NCBI GenBank assembly: GCA_008931825.1
Contig: QXVZ01024148.1
Span: 1-27,079, forward strand
Direction: 5' to 3'
DNA from: Phallusia fumigata
Taxonomy: Eukaryota > Chordata > Ascidiacea > Phlebobranchia > Ascidiidae
Length of the DNA: 27,079 nt
A program made the position numbers and the translations under genes. Positions 1 through 11,125 of this stretch are shown here, one piece after another. The notes beneath the pieces were generated by a model. The model was not told the DNA's origin. It saw only the letters and a list, made by a program, of their open reading frames with translations, and searched no databases. Each line of letters opens with the position of its first letter. Positions within the stretch are counted from its first letter, which is position 1.

Positions 1-1983
1 GTTGTGCATAAAATGGGTGTAACAAGGTAATACATGCAATATAGATTTGTTTCACTTAATAAAAATGTTGGACACAGTTTGGGTTTCATTGTAACCACTA
101 TGTATTGTTCCGTTTGCCCCCCTAATTTTACCTTAAAACTACACGTGTTTTGAATAGCCAAGCTCAATCTAGCATGCTTTTAGCCTTTTTAGAGAGGTTA
201 GTTTATGTGATGAAACCCAAGAAATGCTGGAAATGGCCTTTGATGATTTAGAATTACTTTAAGTTCATTTACTCCTATACATGCACCAAAAACATCAATG
301 AATTACTTTTAAGTTCAGCAAATTTTGTTCAAGCACCAACCATCACATTTACTCTATTTTTTTTCTTTCACCAAGCAAAATAAACTCAACTCAACTCCTA
401 TGCATGCATCAAAAACATCAATGTAGCGAGTGTACTTGCTTAAACATACATATTGAGAGCAATGTCGCACTAGTGACATATGTTCAACTTATATCAATAA
501 AGTAAAGAATAAGTACTACACTTTGTTAAACAACAAAACCATGTAGCGTGGTTTTGGATTAGTAAAGAATGGCTACTTATCTTGGGGCTTGTACAAAAGT
601 TCTTGTTATCAAGTCTTTTTATATTTACCGAGTCTTATAACTTCCATGCACATCTTTATTGTATCTTCATGTTCCCCTCTCGCATATCTCAAGTTTGCTT
701 CTCCCATCAGACCCCTCAATTCACGAGGAAGNAAGTGCCAATTCTAGTAATGAAAAAATTTGTCGATATGAAATTGAAAACAAGAAAAACTAAACTAGAG
801 AGGTGGCTTTCTCCATATTTTCATTCCACATACACTACCACCTCAAAAGATGTTCTCCACAATAACCATTTTCTTTATTACATTGGATATATATTCAATA
901 TTGGGTCCCTAATTCCCTTGGCATTTTATAACATTATTGTTTCTGCTAGCATACTGAATAGTAGTGATGTTTTTAAGACGTGATCAGTTGAAAATTAGTT
1001 TTACAAATTTAAACAAAAAGTAAAGATTTCCATTTAAAATCCCACTAAATCATTTCTTACATCATGTCAATTTCAATCTAAAAAAAATACCAATAGTTTG
1101 ACATGCGGTGACCATTGGCCGAGCTGCAGCAAACCACACAACAAACTCTAAACGACCCTTCTGTAAATTGTATATAGCGCTTTTTGGCCAACCAAATGTA
1201 AGATTACATGCTACTGTACAAGAGAGTGCAACCGTAAATGAGAGCAAAGTTATTGTAATGTATCATTCTTTTACAGCGTTATTTAGCAAACGCATTTTGG
1301 TTAACACTATGCAATCACATAAAGCAGTGGTGTAGTGTCAACAGCTGAGATTCGTCTGTCATAAAAAATGACAATCTCTTCATACATATTGGGAGGTGTT
1401 GCGAGTACGATACATACAACTACATAGTAATGATCTATACTGACCATTTGGCAGGACTAAAAATAAAAACAAATAAATAAATTGCATACAACTACATAAA
1501 TTACTGTACTGTCTTCTGCATTGCAAAACAGCAAACATATTGAGGCCATCGCTGCCTGATTTTAATCAGCAAAATGCCTGCCTTGCTGCACCGAATAAAC
1601 GCATGTTTATATGTGAAGTAGCAGCCTGTTACCAACCGCTGAGCATTGCGTTGCTTGTGTCATAAACTCGCCATCACTCCCTTGCATCGGGTCATTTTGC
1701 AAAACAGTCAGCATTTAAAAACATATTTACAGCTGTAAGGGTAAATACTTGACCGATCAGGCTAAAATTTTAAACAACCAATGAGAAGCACCCTACATAT
1801 GTACATCTTAAATTTCAATACATTTGGATTAGTATGTCTGAAGTAAAGGGTAAGTAAACAAAAAAACGAATGTTTGGGGTTTAAAAAGTAAATTAAAGTC
1901 ACAAAATACTTTGAACATCCTACTCTTGACCAAAACATGAGAACAAACTCGTGTTAGACAGAAAAAAATCATCAATCACTGAC
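1..1983. other. Presumed long PXK intron; no coding signal seen
   Basis: AT-rich sequence downstream (minus sense) of the third PXK exon. I looked for the next expected PXK segment on the minus strand and saw nothing convincing. It contains one contig-join N at 732, short imperfect direct repeats (271-300 and 394-423) and a 1926-1972 copy of a repeat found again at 2517-2562. Open frames here are short and lack family resemblance. Confidence 0.5.
271..424. repeat. Short imperfect direct repeat pair
   Basis: The segment 271-300 (actcctatacatgcaccaaa and the following aacatcaatg) recurs with two substitutions at 394-423. A second nearby pair, gaattactttaagttca at 251-267 and again at 299-316, is interleaved with it, so this stretch looks like a diverged local duplication. 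Confidence 0.6.
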
Positions 1984-2562
1984 CTGTGTGATTTGTGTTA
2001 TAATTGACAGTGTCTAGAAACTTCTTCACCACATCGCTGGCTGCTAACATTGGGTGTTTAAGGATAGTGTTCATTAAAGTATCCAAGCCATGCTGCCGTT
2101 CAGCAATAAACTCTCTCTCCATGTTGCCCAGCAACCGCTTAGGAGGTAATGGAAGTTCCACACCAGCCACTTTAAGGGTTTCGTGCAGAACCACGAAGTC
2201 ATTGTATCTCCGCCGTATCTATACACACCCTTGTTTAATAATTTTCAGTTCAATAAAACAGAATTAAAAATGCCCACAAAAATCACAAAATATTTTGCAT
2301 TGTACCAACTATCAAAATTGGAAACTGGTAGGTGACTTAGGTGATTTTGTTAAATATAGCTGATTTTAAATGTTTACATTTTTGTTTACATTTAAAAATG
2401 TTTACATTTAAGCCTGTGGGTAAACTGATGGTTCAACTAGGTCAAAAGTTACAGTGCACAATTTGAGTTACCCATCTATCATGTGAGCAAATCAAGAAAA
2501 TTTAAACCAATTTTTGTTGACCCAAATGTGAGAACAAACCGGTGTTAGGCAGAAAAAATTAT
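1926..2562. repeat. Dispersed direct repeat flanking PXK exon 3
   Basis: About 47 bases starting ttgacc at 1926 recur at 2517 with scattered substitutions; both hold gagaacaaac followed by gtgttag and an A-rich run. The two copies bracket the third PXK exon. They could be a local duplication or two ends of an old insertion; no terminal inverted repeats were seen. Confidence 0.55.
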
Positions 2563-2906
2563 TCGTCCCATTCAGGAAGGAGGAACCATAAAAAATCATT
2601 CTATTTTCAGTAAGTTACTCCCACTACAATGACGCAAAAATCAGTGTACAACTGGGCTAGTAGATCTAAGGACAACAAGATAGACATACCTCCCATGTGT
2701 TTTCTTTTAATGGACCACGTTGGATTCTAAGAATAAATTCCTGCAAAAATGCACAGTTTTATCTTTAATGCCACTTACAGAAACCTATTTTCTAATCCAA
2801 GCAAACTTACCGTATGGGATTGGACTGTTTCTGTTCCTGTGATGACACAGGTCAGTGGAATAGTGTCATCAATTACTGGTGGCTTTTCTTTATCCAACAC
2901 AGACAT
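1984..2906 (-). CDS. PXK: PXK-like PX-domain protein kinase, 5' exons only (partial)
   Basis: Three coding exons splice cleanly: 2906-2811 (ATG at 2906, 32 codons), 2740-2690 (17 codons) and 2218-1984 (78 codons plus one base). Junctions are GT-AG with phases 0, 0 and 1. The ATG exon begins MSVLDKEK, contains DDTIPLT and ends QSHT. Exon 2 reads EFILRIQRG and exon 3 carries RRRYNDF, LPLPPK, NMEREFIAERQ and VVKKFLD. The RRY and PPK segments are the phosphoinositide-binding signature of PX domains, and the combination matches the start of vertebrate PXK, an endosomal PX protein with a kinase-like domain involved in receptor trafficking. Introns are 70 and 471 bases. The kinase-like part is not visible in 1-1983, so it must lie further left after a long intron. 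I recognised the family from conserved blocks, not from a search. Symbol confidence is good; activity of this copy cannot be judged. Confidence 0.88.
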
Positions 2907-5075
2907 GGTTTCAGCAAATTATCCAACTTACATTATTTAACCTGAAAAGTGAAAGTGGTAACTTGGGGGTAGATGACAAGTCGCAACTTTTGCAGAAGAA
3001 ACACATGAAACTAATCCATAGACCATCCACTTTTGTCTTGTGATCCTATTTTGGGGGTTGGATGCCATGTGGCCCCAAGTGTATGCTAAAAATAGACCCC
3101 AAATGTCACATTCAAAATTAAAAAAGGTGTTTTGGTTGGTGTTTTTTATCTGTTTGAGCTGCCTGATAATGTGTTGCAAATTGCTGCTGACAACTTTCAC
3201 ATGCTGCACTCGCAACTTTTTTTATAAATCTGACAGGGGCTATGTGCGAGCCAAGATCCCAGAGAAATGGTCTTTTTAAGACATTTACTTTTGAGACTTG
3301 CTGCATTGTCTAATAATATAAAAAATAATGAAACAGCATTTAGACTATCCATATTACTGTGACTAAAAGAATGATAAGAAATATGCAAGATCTGAGACTT
3401 TTGCGACACACATCAAACAAGCTAAAAATTTGCACCAAACTTAATTAGAGATGCCCGATTCTGAAAATGAAAATAAATTTAGGTAAAAACCCTGAATTTC
3501 CGAAATTAATTTTGGATGGAAATACCCTGTCTGTGTTCAGTACAAAAATTGACTTATTATAATTAAATGCTGAACAGTCATATGCGATTTAAAGTCAAAA
3601 CATAAAAGAGCGTCAAAACATAATGTCGAAAATAAGCACAATCCATTTTCGCTTCAAAAAACATATTAACAAGGAGTTCAGAGGCGATGAAGCACCCACA
3701 AAAGTAATCGTGAGATATCCACCCTTCTTCATCATGAAAATCAAACAGCAATATTCACTCTACGCAAATTAACATCCTAATGAAGTTTTCAGTTCATATA
3801 CCACCCTGCGCCAATCTTTTATTAGACCTACATTTTTTGCAATTTCTTAGAAACCAAAAACAGCTCGGCAGCCAAATTTGCACACAACACTTTTCAAGCG
3901 AATTCAAACACAACTGACACAAACCATTTGAAAAAATATTTACAGGCCACATATTAATACGCATATAAATATGACTGCCCAATGCACTTGCCATTTCAAA
4001 CAGCACATTAGCCATTGTCATGCCCTATTCTCAAAAGGTATGCTATGAATTTGTTGTTTGCTGTTAGTCTGCAGAGTCTGCAGAGTATGGCAGCTGCATG
4101 CATGAGTTCTTTTTCTAATGGGTTTACTGCGGCATGCCAGATGCGGTCTGCCCTAAGGAATCAGGTTAACCAGCCAAATTTAGCAAATTTACCACAGCAG
4201 ACCTACCTAGATTCAATACTTCATGGAAAAAAATGATTGTACCTGTTTGGGACAAACACTCTAATAGTGATGGTTGACTAAATAAACTTTTAAATTGTGA
4301 CAGTTTATTTTTTTCTTAGTAAAAACGATGTCAGAGACAGCTACTGCACAGTTTGCTGACTGCTGTTAGTGTTACGTTTATCAGAATTCAGAAAAAGTGA
4401 AACAACAGCTCAAATTTTACGTGACAAGAATTGTTTGGCCAACTTTTTTGTCCGTATAACACATTGATTAGTGTAATAAACTGAATAAAAAACTGTCATA
4501 CCTCGTAAAGGTAAGTAAGGTGTTTTTATTCAAAAAAGTATAACAAACCTAAATAACAATGCTCAGCTGTAACTGGTTCTGGTCACATCATTAGCATAAA
4601 ATCAACACAAATCGCAGGTCAAATCAAATCCACATAAAGATCATAAAGTTGCAGTGTTTCGAAAACGTTTTATTGGTCGGTTTAAACTATAAATCCCAGC
4701 AGTGCAGCGGAGATATTTCAATTGCTTTGGCTATAATATTCAATTATATTGAAATAATTGTGATGCTATTTGGATACTTGAGCTAACCAATTTTTAATTA
4801 ACTTTTATTGACTATAAATGATGTTTTTTTCACTCATGTTTAAAAAAAGTTGAAAAAAATCGCAAAAAATTTCAATGCTATGAAGATCTTGGGGCGTAAT
4901 GATTTAGTTTAGTTTAGTTGAATCGCGCTCTTCGAGCAGATTGTATCGCTCAACAACAAAATTCAAGTAAGCTATTGTGTGATTTAACTGTGCAGTAAGG
5001 GTTAAAATATACAAAATATAGTGCATAGTGTGCATGTTTGCTGGCATACAGCTTAACATTGTTTCTGCGAGAAGC
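2907..5075. other. Intergenic region between PXK 5' end and KA 3' end
   Basis: About 2.2 kb between the PXK start codon and the KA stop codon, both genes on the minus strand. It should hold the PXK promoter and 5' UTR and the KA 3' UTR. Open frames of 60-90 codons occur at 3040-3279 and 4015-4236 but show no family resemblance. No RNA gene or transposon was recognised. Confidence 0.5.
4804..4809 (-). terminator. Possible polyadenylation signal for KA
   Basis: On the minus strand this reads AATAAA, about 270 bases past the KA stop codon at 5076. I saw no nearer canonical hexamer. A further one lies near 4670. The cleavage site is not determined. Confidence 0.25.
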
Positions 5076-8000
5076 TTAAATTGTAACTTCTGTTACTAAA
5101 ACGCCTTGAAGTTTCTGTCGTACTTTCTGGAGGTAATCCGCTCTCGCCGTGGCGTGGTTCAACCAAACGTGAGCAGTACGGATGTTGTCAACAGCCTTTT
5201 TAAAGCAATCTGTTGCCTGTCGTTTGTCCCCTAACTGGCTGTACACGTCGCCGACGCAATCATAAACGATCCCGGAAAGTGCACGACAGGACTGGTCGGT
5301 TGCGCAATCGCCAGTAACTTGAAGGCAGACATCAGCAGCTTGCCTGGTTTTGGCTTCGTCGCGTGTTTTCTTGCATACGTGCATGACGCTCTTCAGCATC
5401 GTGTGGCAGGAAGCGAGCTTGGCTTGGCTCACATCAATGTCTCTGCAGTTGAGCTTCTCCAGGACCTTGATCATCAGAGGAAGAACTTCATCTCGGACAT
5501 CGTCGTCGCAGAACTGCTTGAACATGTCGTTGGCTAAGTTGCGACAACTCGAAGACATGCTTTCCACCCAAAACAACCGCTCCGAGCTTGGGATCGACAA
5601 GAATTCGTAGAGCTTTATCGACCAAGTTAGGAACTCGACAGCCATTGGAAAGAAGAAGCGATCTTGTAGGATTTTGGCGATGTTGATGCACTTCACTATC
5701 AAGGGAAAATGGTTTCGAGAAGGCAAGCCAGCTCTTAATTTTCTCGAAAGATCTTTGCAGCAGTCTGTCAGTGGACCATCTCCCTTTCGTTGCTTTTGTA
5801 GTTCTTCGATTTTGTTGCATAGGTTGATCAGCATGTCTACAATAGAGCAAAATAAGTTTTATTCAAGTTACAGTTTTAATCTCCAATAAACGACGTTAAG
5901 AAATGCCAATGGGACGTAAACAATGGCCAGAGAGCTGCTAGAGAAAACACCAGCAAAAAGCGCAAACACTGGCTCTACAGCCATTTAATGCAAAGGTGTT
6001 TTTTCACGCTTTTTTAATACAGGCTGCATCTAGTGGAGGCTCCACAAAACGAAAATAGGCAATAAGCTTATTCGGAAAACTAGGAAAATTAAACACACCC
6101 AAATGAGCTCTAGGGTCTTTAGATGGGGAGGGACCTGGTGACAGCAACATGGCTGAGTCGCTGGAAGGTGCTGGTTCGAATACGGTAGAATCTGAGTTTG
6201 GAATAAAAACATGCTGTTTTAAAAACTGTACGACTGTGTGAATTTTTCAAATTGCTTCCTAGTTTATGGCTAAAGAATGGGTATATTTGTACAAAATAGT
6301 TCTTGAAAGAAAAAATTATAGCTACGTATGGTTTTGGTTGGTCCGGAAAATGTTATTGAACAGAAATCTATTTTAGGGCTTACCGACTTCATTATCAGCA
6401 GATAGGTTTCGTTGTGTTTCTTCTTCGTGCGAACATGGAAATTCCACGCAAGGTTCTTAAAAACAAAAGTTTGCATCAGCCTATGTTTATCCCTACCCAA
6501 GACACACGTAAACTCTGCGTTTATTGACGGAAATATCCGCAGGAAAATCACGAAATGCAACGAAACTTCAAACAGGCATGAAATATCCTCGACTTAGGTT
6601 GATTACCTTGGGGATTGAAGTTCGCCATTTCCATGAACGGGGCAGTAATCTCCTGGAGACTCACTCTTGAGGCGTTCGGTGGGGGAAAGCTTTGTTTTCG
6701 AGACTGCTGCTTGATTTTCATGAGTTTCTTAAACTTGAAGAACAAGTGGGCCCCATTACAGGTCTTCAAAACGCTATCAGCTTGCAGCAAAACTGAACAA
6801 GAAAAAAAACAGAAAATTATGTTAATGTTAATTGTATTATCTATTACCAAAACTGAGTCAAGAATTTTGGTAAAAAAAACCAACACAAGATTTTTGATTG
6901 CCTACAGAAAAAAGGAATTTTAGTGTATGTCGGAAAACTGGCTGAGACTCTGATCTTTGTGCTTATATTTGACTCACGGCTGGCACTGGTTGGTCGTTTT
7001 TGCGGTTCTGGATCCCAGCATTGCACCATCGCTGACTTCAAAAGCTTAAAAACATTTTGAAAAGGTTGTACTTCGGGGTTGTCCTTTTCCTTCTGAAAAG
7101 TCTTGATGCTTGGGCGCAGATCTGTCCTGAGCATGCTCACGTAAAGTGGTTGCTCCCGAGCTCCGTCGTACACAGGCTGTCGCGTTACAATCTCGAAAAT
7201 AATCATGGCCAAACTGCGAAAAAATACACTGCTGTAAATGTCAAGCTCCAATACCCGGAACAAAACCAACAGACTGTTGCAAAACGTTGAATGCAATTGG
7301 GGCATTGGCCTCAGTGAAATAGTTTAGTGAGGTTTGAACATTACAAGTCTAACACTTGTTCCGGCATTGTATGGAATAACTCACATTAAGAGTTCGAACG
7401 CATTAGCTTTACCATTTGTTGCCTTGAAGGGTCTGTAAAGTTAAGGAAAATCGACTGTTTTGGTTTTTATTTGGTCGTTACACATAACGACCGAGGTGGA
7501 CTACATCTTTGCAGTAAGTTGGCTACATTTTCAGCTGGAGACCGCTTTAATGGTAATTAAGTCCTGTGATGAGTACAACTCAAAACATACTGTTCTCTTT
7601 CATCAGTTTTAAATTCCTATTTTGTGAACATAGCGTGATATGTATCAACAATGCCATAACTTACCTGTACATGTCCATCGCAGCGGTTCTGGCCGATCCA
7701 TCAGTTTTGCGAAGGAATTCCGGCGCCACGTAGCGAAGTGTGTATTGATTGGAACAGGTAATAGACACCGAACCTTCAAGCTTCCCGTTAGCATCCTGTA
7801 TATTTGCCGAACCAAGATCTGCGATTTTGATCATGAGATCGTCGGTTAGGAGTATGTTGGTCGGCTTCAGGTCACCGTGACAGATGACTGTGCCGGCGTC
7901 GAAGTTGTGCAGATAGGCCAAGCCCGCTGCTAGTTGCTTCACGAAGCAAAGGCCGATGTCGAGCGAGATATTTTCCACTTTATTGGAATGCAGAAAGTCG

Positions 8001-8914
8001 TGCAGCGAGCCCCCGTTGATGTATTCCATGACGATGGCGATACTGCTTTTCCACCGGGTTATGCCGAGTATTTTGACGATGTTTTCGTGATACAACTTGC
8101 TAAGGATGTTTGCTTCTCGCGAAACACTATAAAAATCGCATAAACGTAGTTGAAACGTTTGTCAGTTTTTGTCATGCGCGTTGTAATAACAATTAAGGTT
8201 GCGAATAAATAATAAGCTTTAGTTGTAAATGATGCATGAATAACGACAAGGCCATGATATAATGAACAAGAACGCAATTTGCACGACAACCTGACGAACA
8301 ATTAGGAGGATTATTATTAAAGTTGTATTTATTGAAACAAAACAGATTAACTATGAAAAAAAATTATTGTGCCGACGCCCAGTTTGGGAAGCACGGCTAC
8401 ACACCATTGCCCAAGTCAGTGCTCTTCACATTTTTTTTACGAAGTGCAGCTGGTGACAGAACATTGGCCGTTTAGGCTAGAGTAGCCAAATTACGGCACT
8501 CCAGTTTGTTATATTGACAAAATGTTTTGTTTTCTAAAAAAGGTTGCTAGGTGACAGTTACACACCGGTTGCGGAGCACTGGCCTATGTTATAGGTATGA
8601 TTGCCAATACCAGAGACGCAATACAAAAAAACACCGGAGACATAACCACAGCGGGTCGCAACAGTGCACACTGTCACAGAACCTAAGGCGAACCCACATA
8701 AAGTGACAGACCATACTCACTTCTTTAGCACCTTTTCCTTTTGGTCAGGGTTGCTGGACAGAGCATAGCATTTCGCAACCACGGTGTCGTAAACGTCGTG
8801 ATAACAACGACGCACGTGACCGTAAGAGCCGCAGCCGAGATAATCGTACGTGTCGGGACTTGTCTGCAAAGTTTCCGGCGACAACTGGGAAATTCTCCTC
8901 GAGAAAGCGGTGTG
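5076..8914 (-). CDS. KA: non-RD TKL/RIPK-like protein kinase with C-terminal TPR-like domain
   Basis: Exons are 8914-8721, 8126-7665, 7213-6978, 6792-6607, 6191-6099 and 5836-5076. Exit phases are 2, 2, 1, 1, 1, then a TAA stop; every junction is GT-AG and the frame stays open for 643 codons. The first listed exon has YLGCGSYGHV (glycine loop) and VVAKCY (ATP lysine). The second has SREAN (alpha-C Glu), CHGDLKPTN (catalytic Asp with Gly in the HRD Arg place), ADLGSAN (DLG, not DFG) and VAPEF. The third has MIIFEIVT and QCWDPEPQKRPT, typical of TKL kinases. The fourth holds the family's CNG-containing segment and the fifth is a Ser/Pro-rich linker. The 253-codon last exon is helical, with a TPR-like motif near its end (GDVYSQLGDKRQATDCFKKA). 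The start codon lies upstream and is not settled; ATGGGACCC at 9444-9436 before gtaggt is a weak candidate. The key catalytic residues are kept, so it is probably active. Function is inferred only. Confidence 0.87.
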
Positions 8915-11125
8915 CTGCGTGACAGAATTAGTTCAGTGCAAACACGAACAGTTTTAACCCCGTATACATCACGCACGGTGTTAAGGTTTTTGTCTCTTTG
9001 CACTGACGATGACAACAGCGATTGTCGAAACGTTTGCAAAAAAATATTATTTGCTACATACATAAGATCTCTGAAAATTATGTTTTTAATAAAGCTTCTC
9101 TTCGAGTCTGTATCTTAGATTCCTAAGGACCAGCGCAATATCGGCAACTAAGGTTTGAGTTTATGCACAAAAGTTAACACAGTTACACTGTTTCGTTTCT
9201 CAACTACAAGTAAGCACAAAAGCTTGACTTTTTCCCATAATCCTAACGCTGAGGTGTTATCTGTTAAATGTACAAAAAACGCTGTGACCAATGACCGACC
9301 CAATATTGACCTAAAAATATTGAATTGAAAAGATAAACAGTAAAAAAGTCTGTCTGGCATCAGTTTAACAGTCCTCAGCAAACAGACCAGACGCGTTTTA
9401 AAGTCCTATTTCGTCGGACAGATGGCTAAACCTACGGGTCCCATGACCAATACAATACAGACAATGATGGAACTTGTACCTTCTTAACGTGGCATTGACC
9501 CCTTGTTATCGTGGCACTCATTCCTGTTTTGTTGTCACAGCGATCGCGGCCTGTCAAGACAAAAAAGCGTCGTGAAATTCTTGTTGTTTATTCACCAGGC
9601 CAATGCACGTTGTACTTTTGATGGTATTTACCAGCTTTTTGTTATGTGGGTGCCAAACTGAACAAAATCCATAGCAAAATTAAACATGATCTTAAAGAAA
9701 AGCTTCGAACTTTTGTGGAAACTATAAGCACGTAAAAATGTATCAGGAGACAAAATAAATGTGCCTCTACGCAAACAAAGCTCTTACCTGCTGAATCTTG
9801 TTGTTCTAATTCATGTCGATGCGCTTATTTCCACTAGCAGTTAAAAACTGTGAGAAGTACGATAAGGTACATGAATAACTTTGTCCTTAACTCACTGGTA
9901 ACGTTACTCTAATTCAATTGGCCGCCTCATCCTGCAAAGCAAACGTAAATGAGTAACTATGTCTTGGCAAACATTTGTCCTACAACTGTGAAATGGTTTT
10001 CCCCTTCTGAACTCTTCCCGTTAAGTGGGCAAACACAACCGCCACCGTAGGCCTGCGTGTTTGCGCTATTTTGAGCGACACAGCTAAAAAATATGTGTGA
10101 TGATTCGCACTGTCTGTCACATAGATTAAAATAGTTTTGCTCTCTTTTTACACATTTGAAGGAAGTAAGGTATGGCGTGTTTTGCTCATTAGATTTATAT
10201 CTGTACAGGGCAAATGACGGAGCAGTCCAATCAACAATTACTGTCAGGACTAACACGAAAATACTTAAAAGTATACCGGTTACTTTAGTAACCGAAGTAT
10301 GCAACGCGAAGCTGCCGTCAAATTAACTTCAGCAAAACCGACAAACGGTCAACTACGTAACGTTGGCAATCACAAACCAGGACTTGCGTAATGACAAGTT
10401 TCGCTTCCGTATAGGGTGCTCTACATATCCACGAGCAGGTGAATGTGGAAAGGGAATTTTATTACAACCTGTGACATATTTCACCGACGTTGAAAAGCCT
10501 AAAAAAAGTTGAGCGTGCGTAACGAAACGTGGCTCACATGACTGCAGGGGAATTACGTCTCGTTATAAATTCAACCAAGCGAGAATTTCCTAATGCCTGG
10601 CAAGCGCCGGGTATGAGTCAACCCAAAGTTTGCTTTCGGTTGCTTTAACATAAACCTATGTTTCCCAACCGTGGTGCCGTTTGCAGGGCTTGGGGCGCCG
10701 CGACCGATTCACTAGAAATGTTTTTTCATGTTAGTACCAGGTAGACGGTGAATAACGCTTGCAAAATATAGACTGACTTAATAGATGTTTATGCCTCATG
10801 AATAAAATGAAAAATAACAGTTTAGTTTCTGCACATTGTTACTTATAAAATTGCGATATATTCCGCTATGTGTGCCGCGATGCGTATTTCTCAGCAAAAG
10901 GGTGCCACAAAAAAAAGTTGGAAACCAACGACAGACCGATATAAACCCCAAATGTTCCTTGTTTGAAGCAATAAGTCAACTGGCAAGGCAAAATTTAAGC
11001 ATTTCGGTATGAGTGGCTCAAGCAGATTGACTTTCCGTGATTTTGAATTCCAGCTTATTACAAACGTGTAAATCGCCTAAGCAACACTGTAATTACGGCT
11101 GTGCACANGTTTGTGAACTCCGCAC
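8915..11125. other. Region between KA exon 2 and KD exon 5
   Basis: It must contain the KA promoter and first exon and whatever 3' end KD has. I found no exon matching the Ser/Pro linker or TPR-like exons of KA, so KD seems to lack them. A minus-strand open frame at 9957-10304 encodes a hydrophobic segment followed by a spaced set of six cysteines but has no ATG. An N at 11108 lies 18 bases past the KD exon 5 donor and may hide a join. Confidence 0.45.

Noticed and set aside
582..983. 134-codon plus-strand open frame containing an N
   Set aside because: Starts at TTG, is interrupted by the N, has AT-driven composition and shows no motif. It lies where a PXK intron is expected.
2361..2415. 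Palindromic aaatgtttacattt stretch
   Set aside because: Simple AT-rich repetition in an intron; no flanking target duplication or hairpin of note.
4015..4236. 73-codon plus-strand frame with ctgcagagt repeated
   Set aside because: The start is a TTG-type codon and the composition is unremarkable; no family resemblance.
5319..5610. Open frames antisense to the last KA exon
   Set aside because: Shadows of the long coding exon; no start context or family resemblance.
6121..6200. tRNA-like T-loop ggttcgaat near 6174
   Set aside because: No acceptor stem or anticodon arm could be paired, and the stretch is the antisense of an in-phase KA exon (6191-6099).
8741..9118. 125-codon plus-strand open frame
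   Set aside because: Antisense to the KA glycine-loop exon and its upstream intron.
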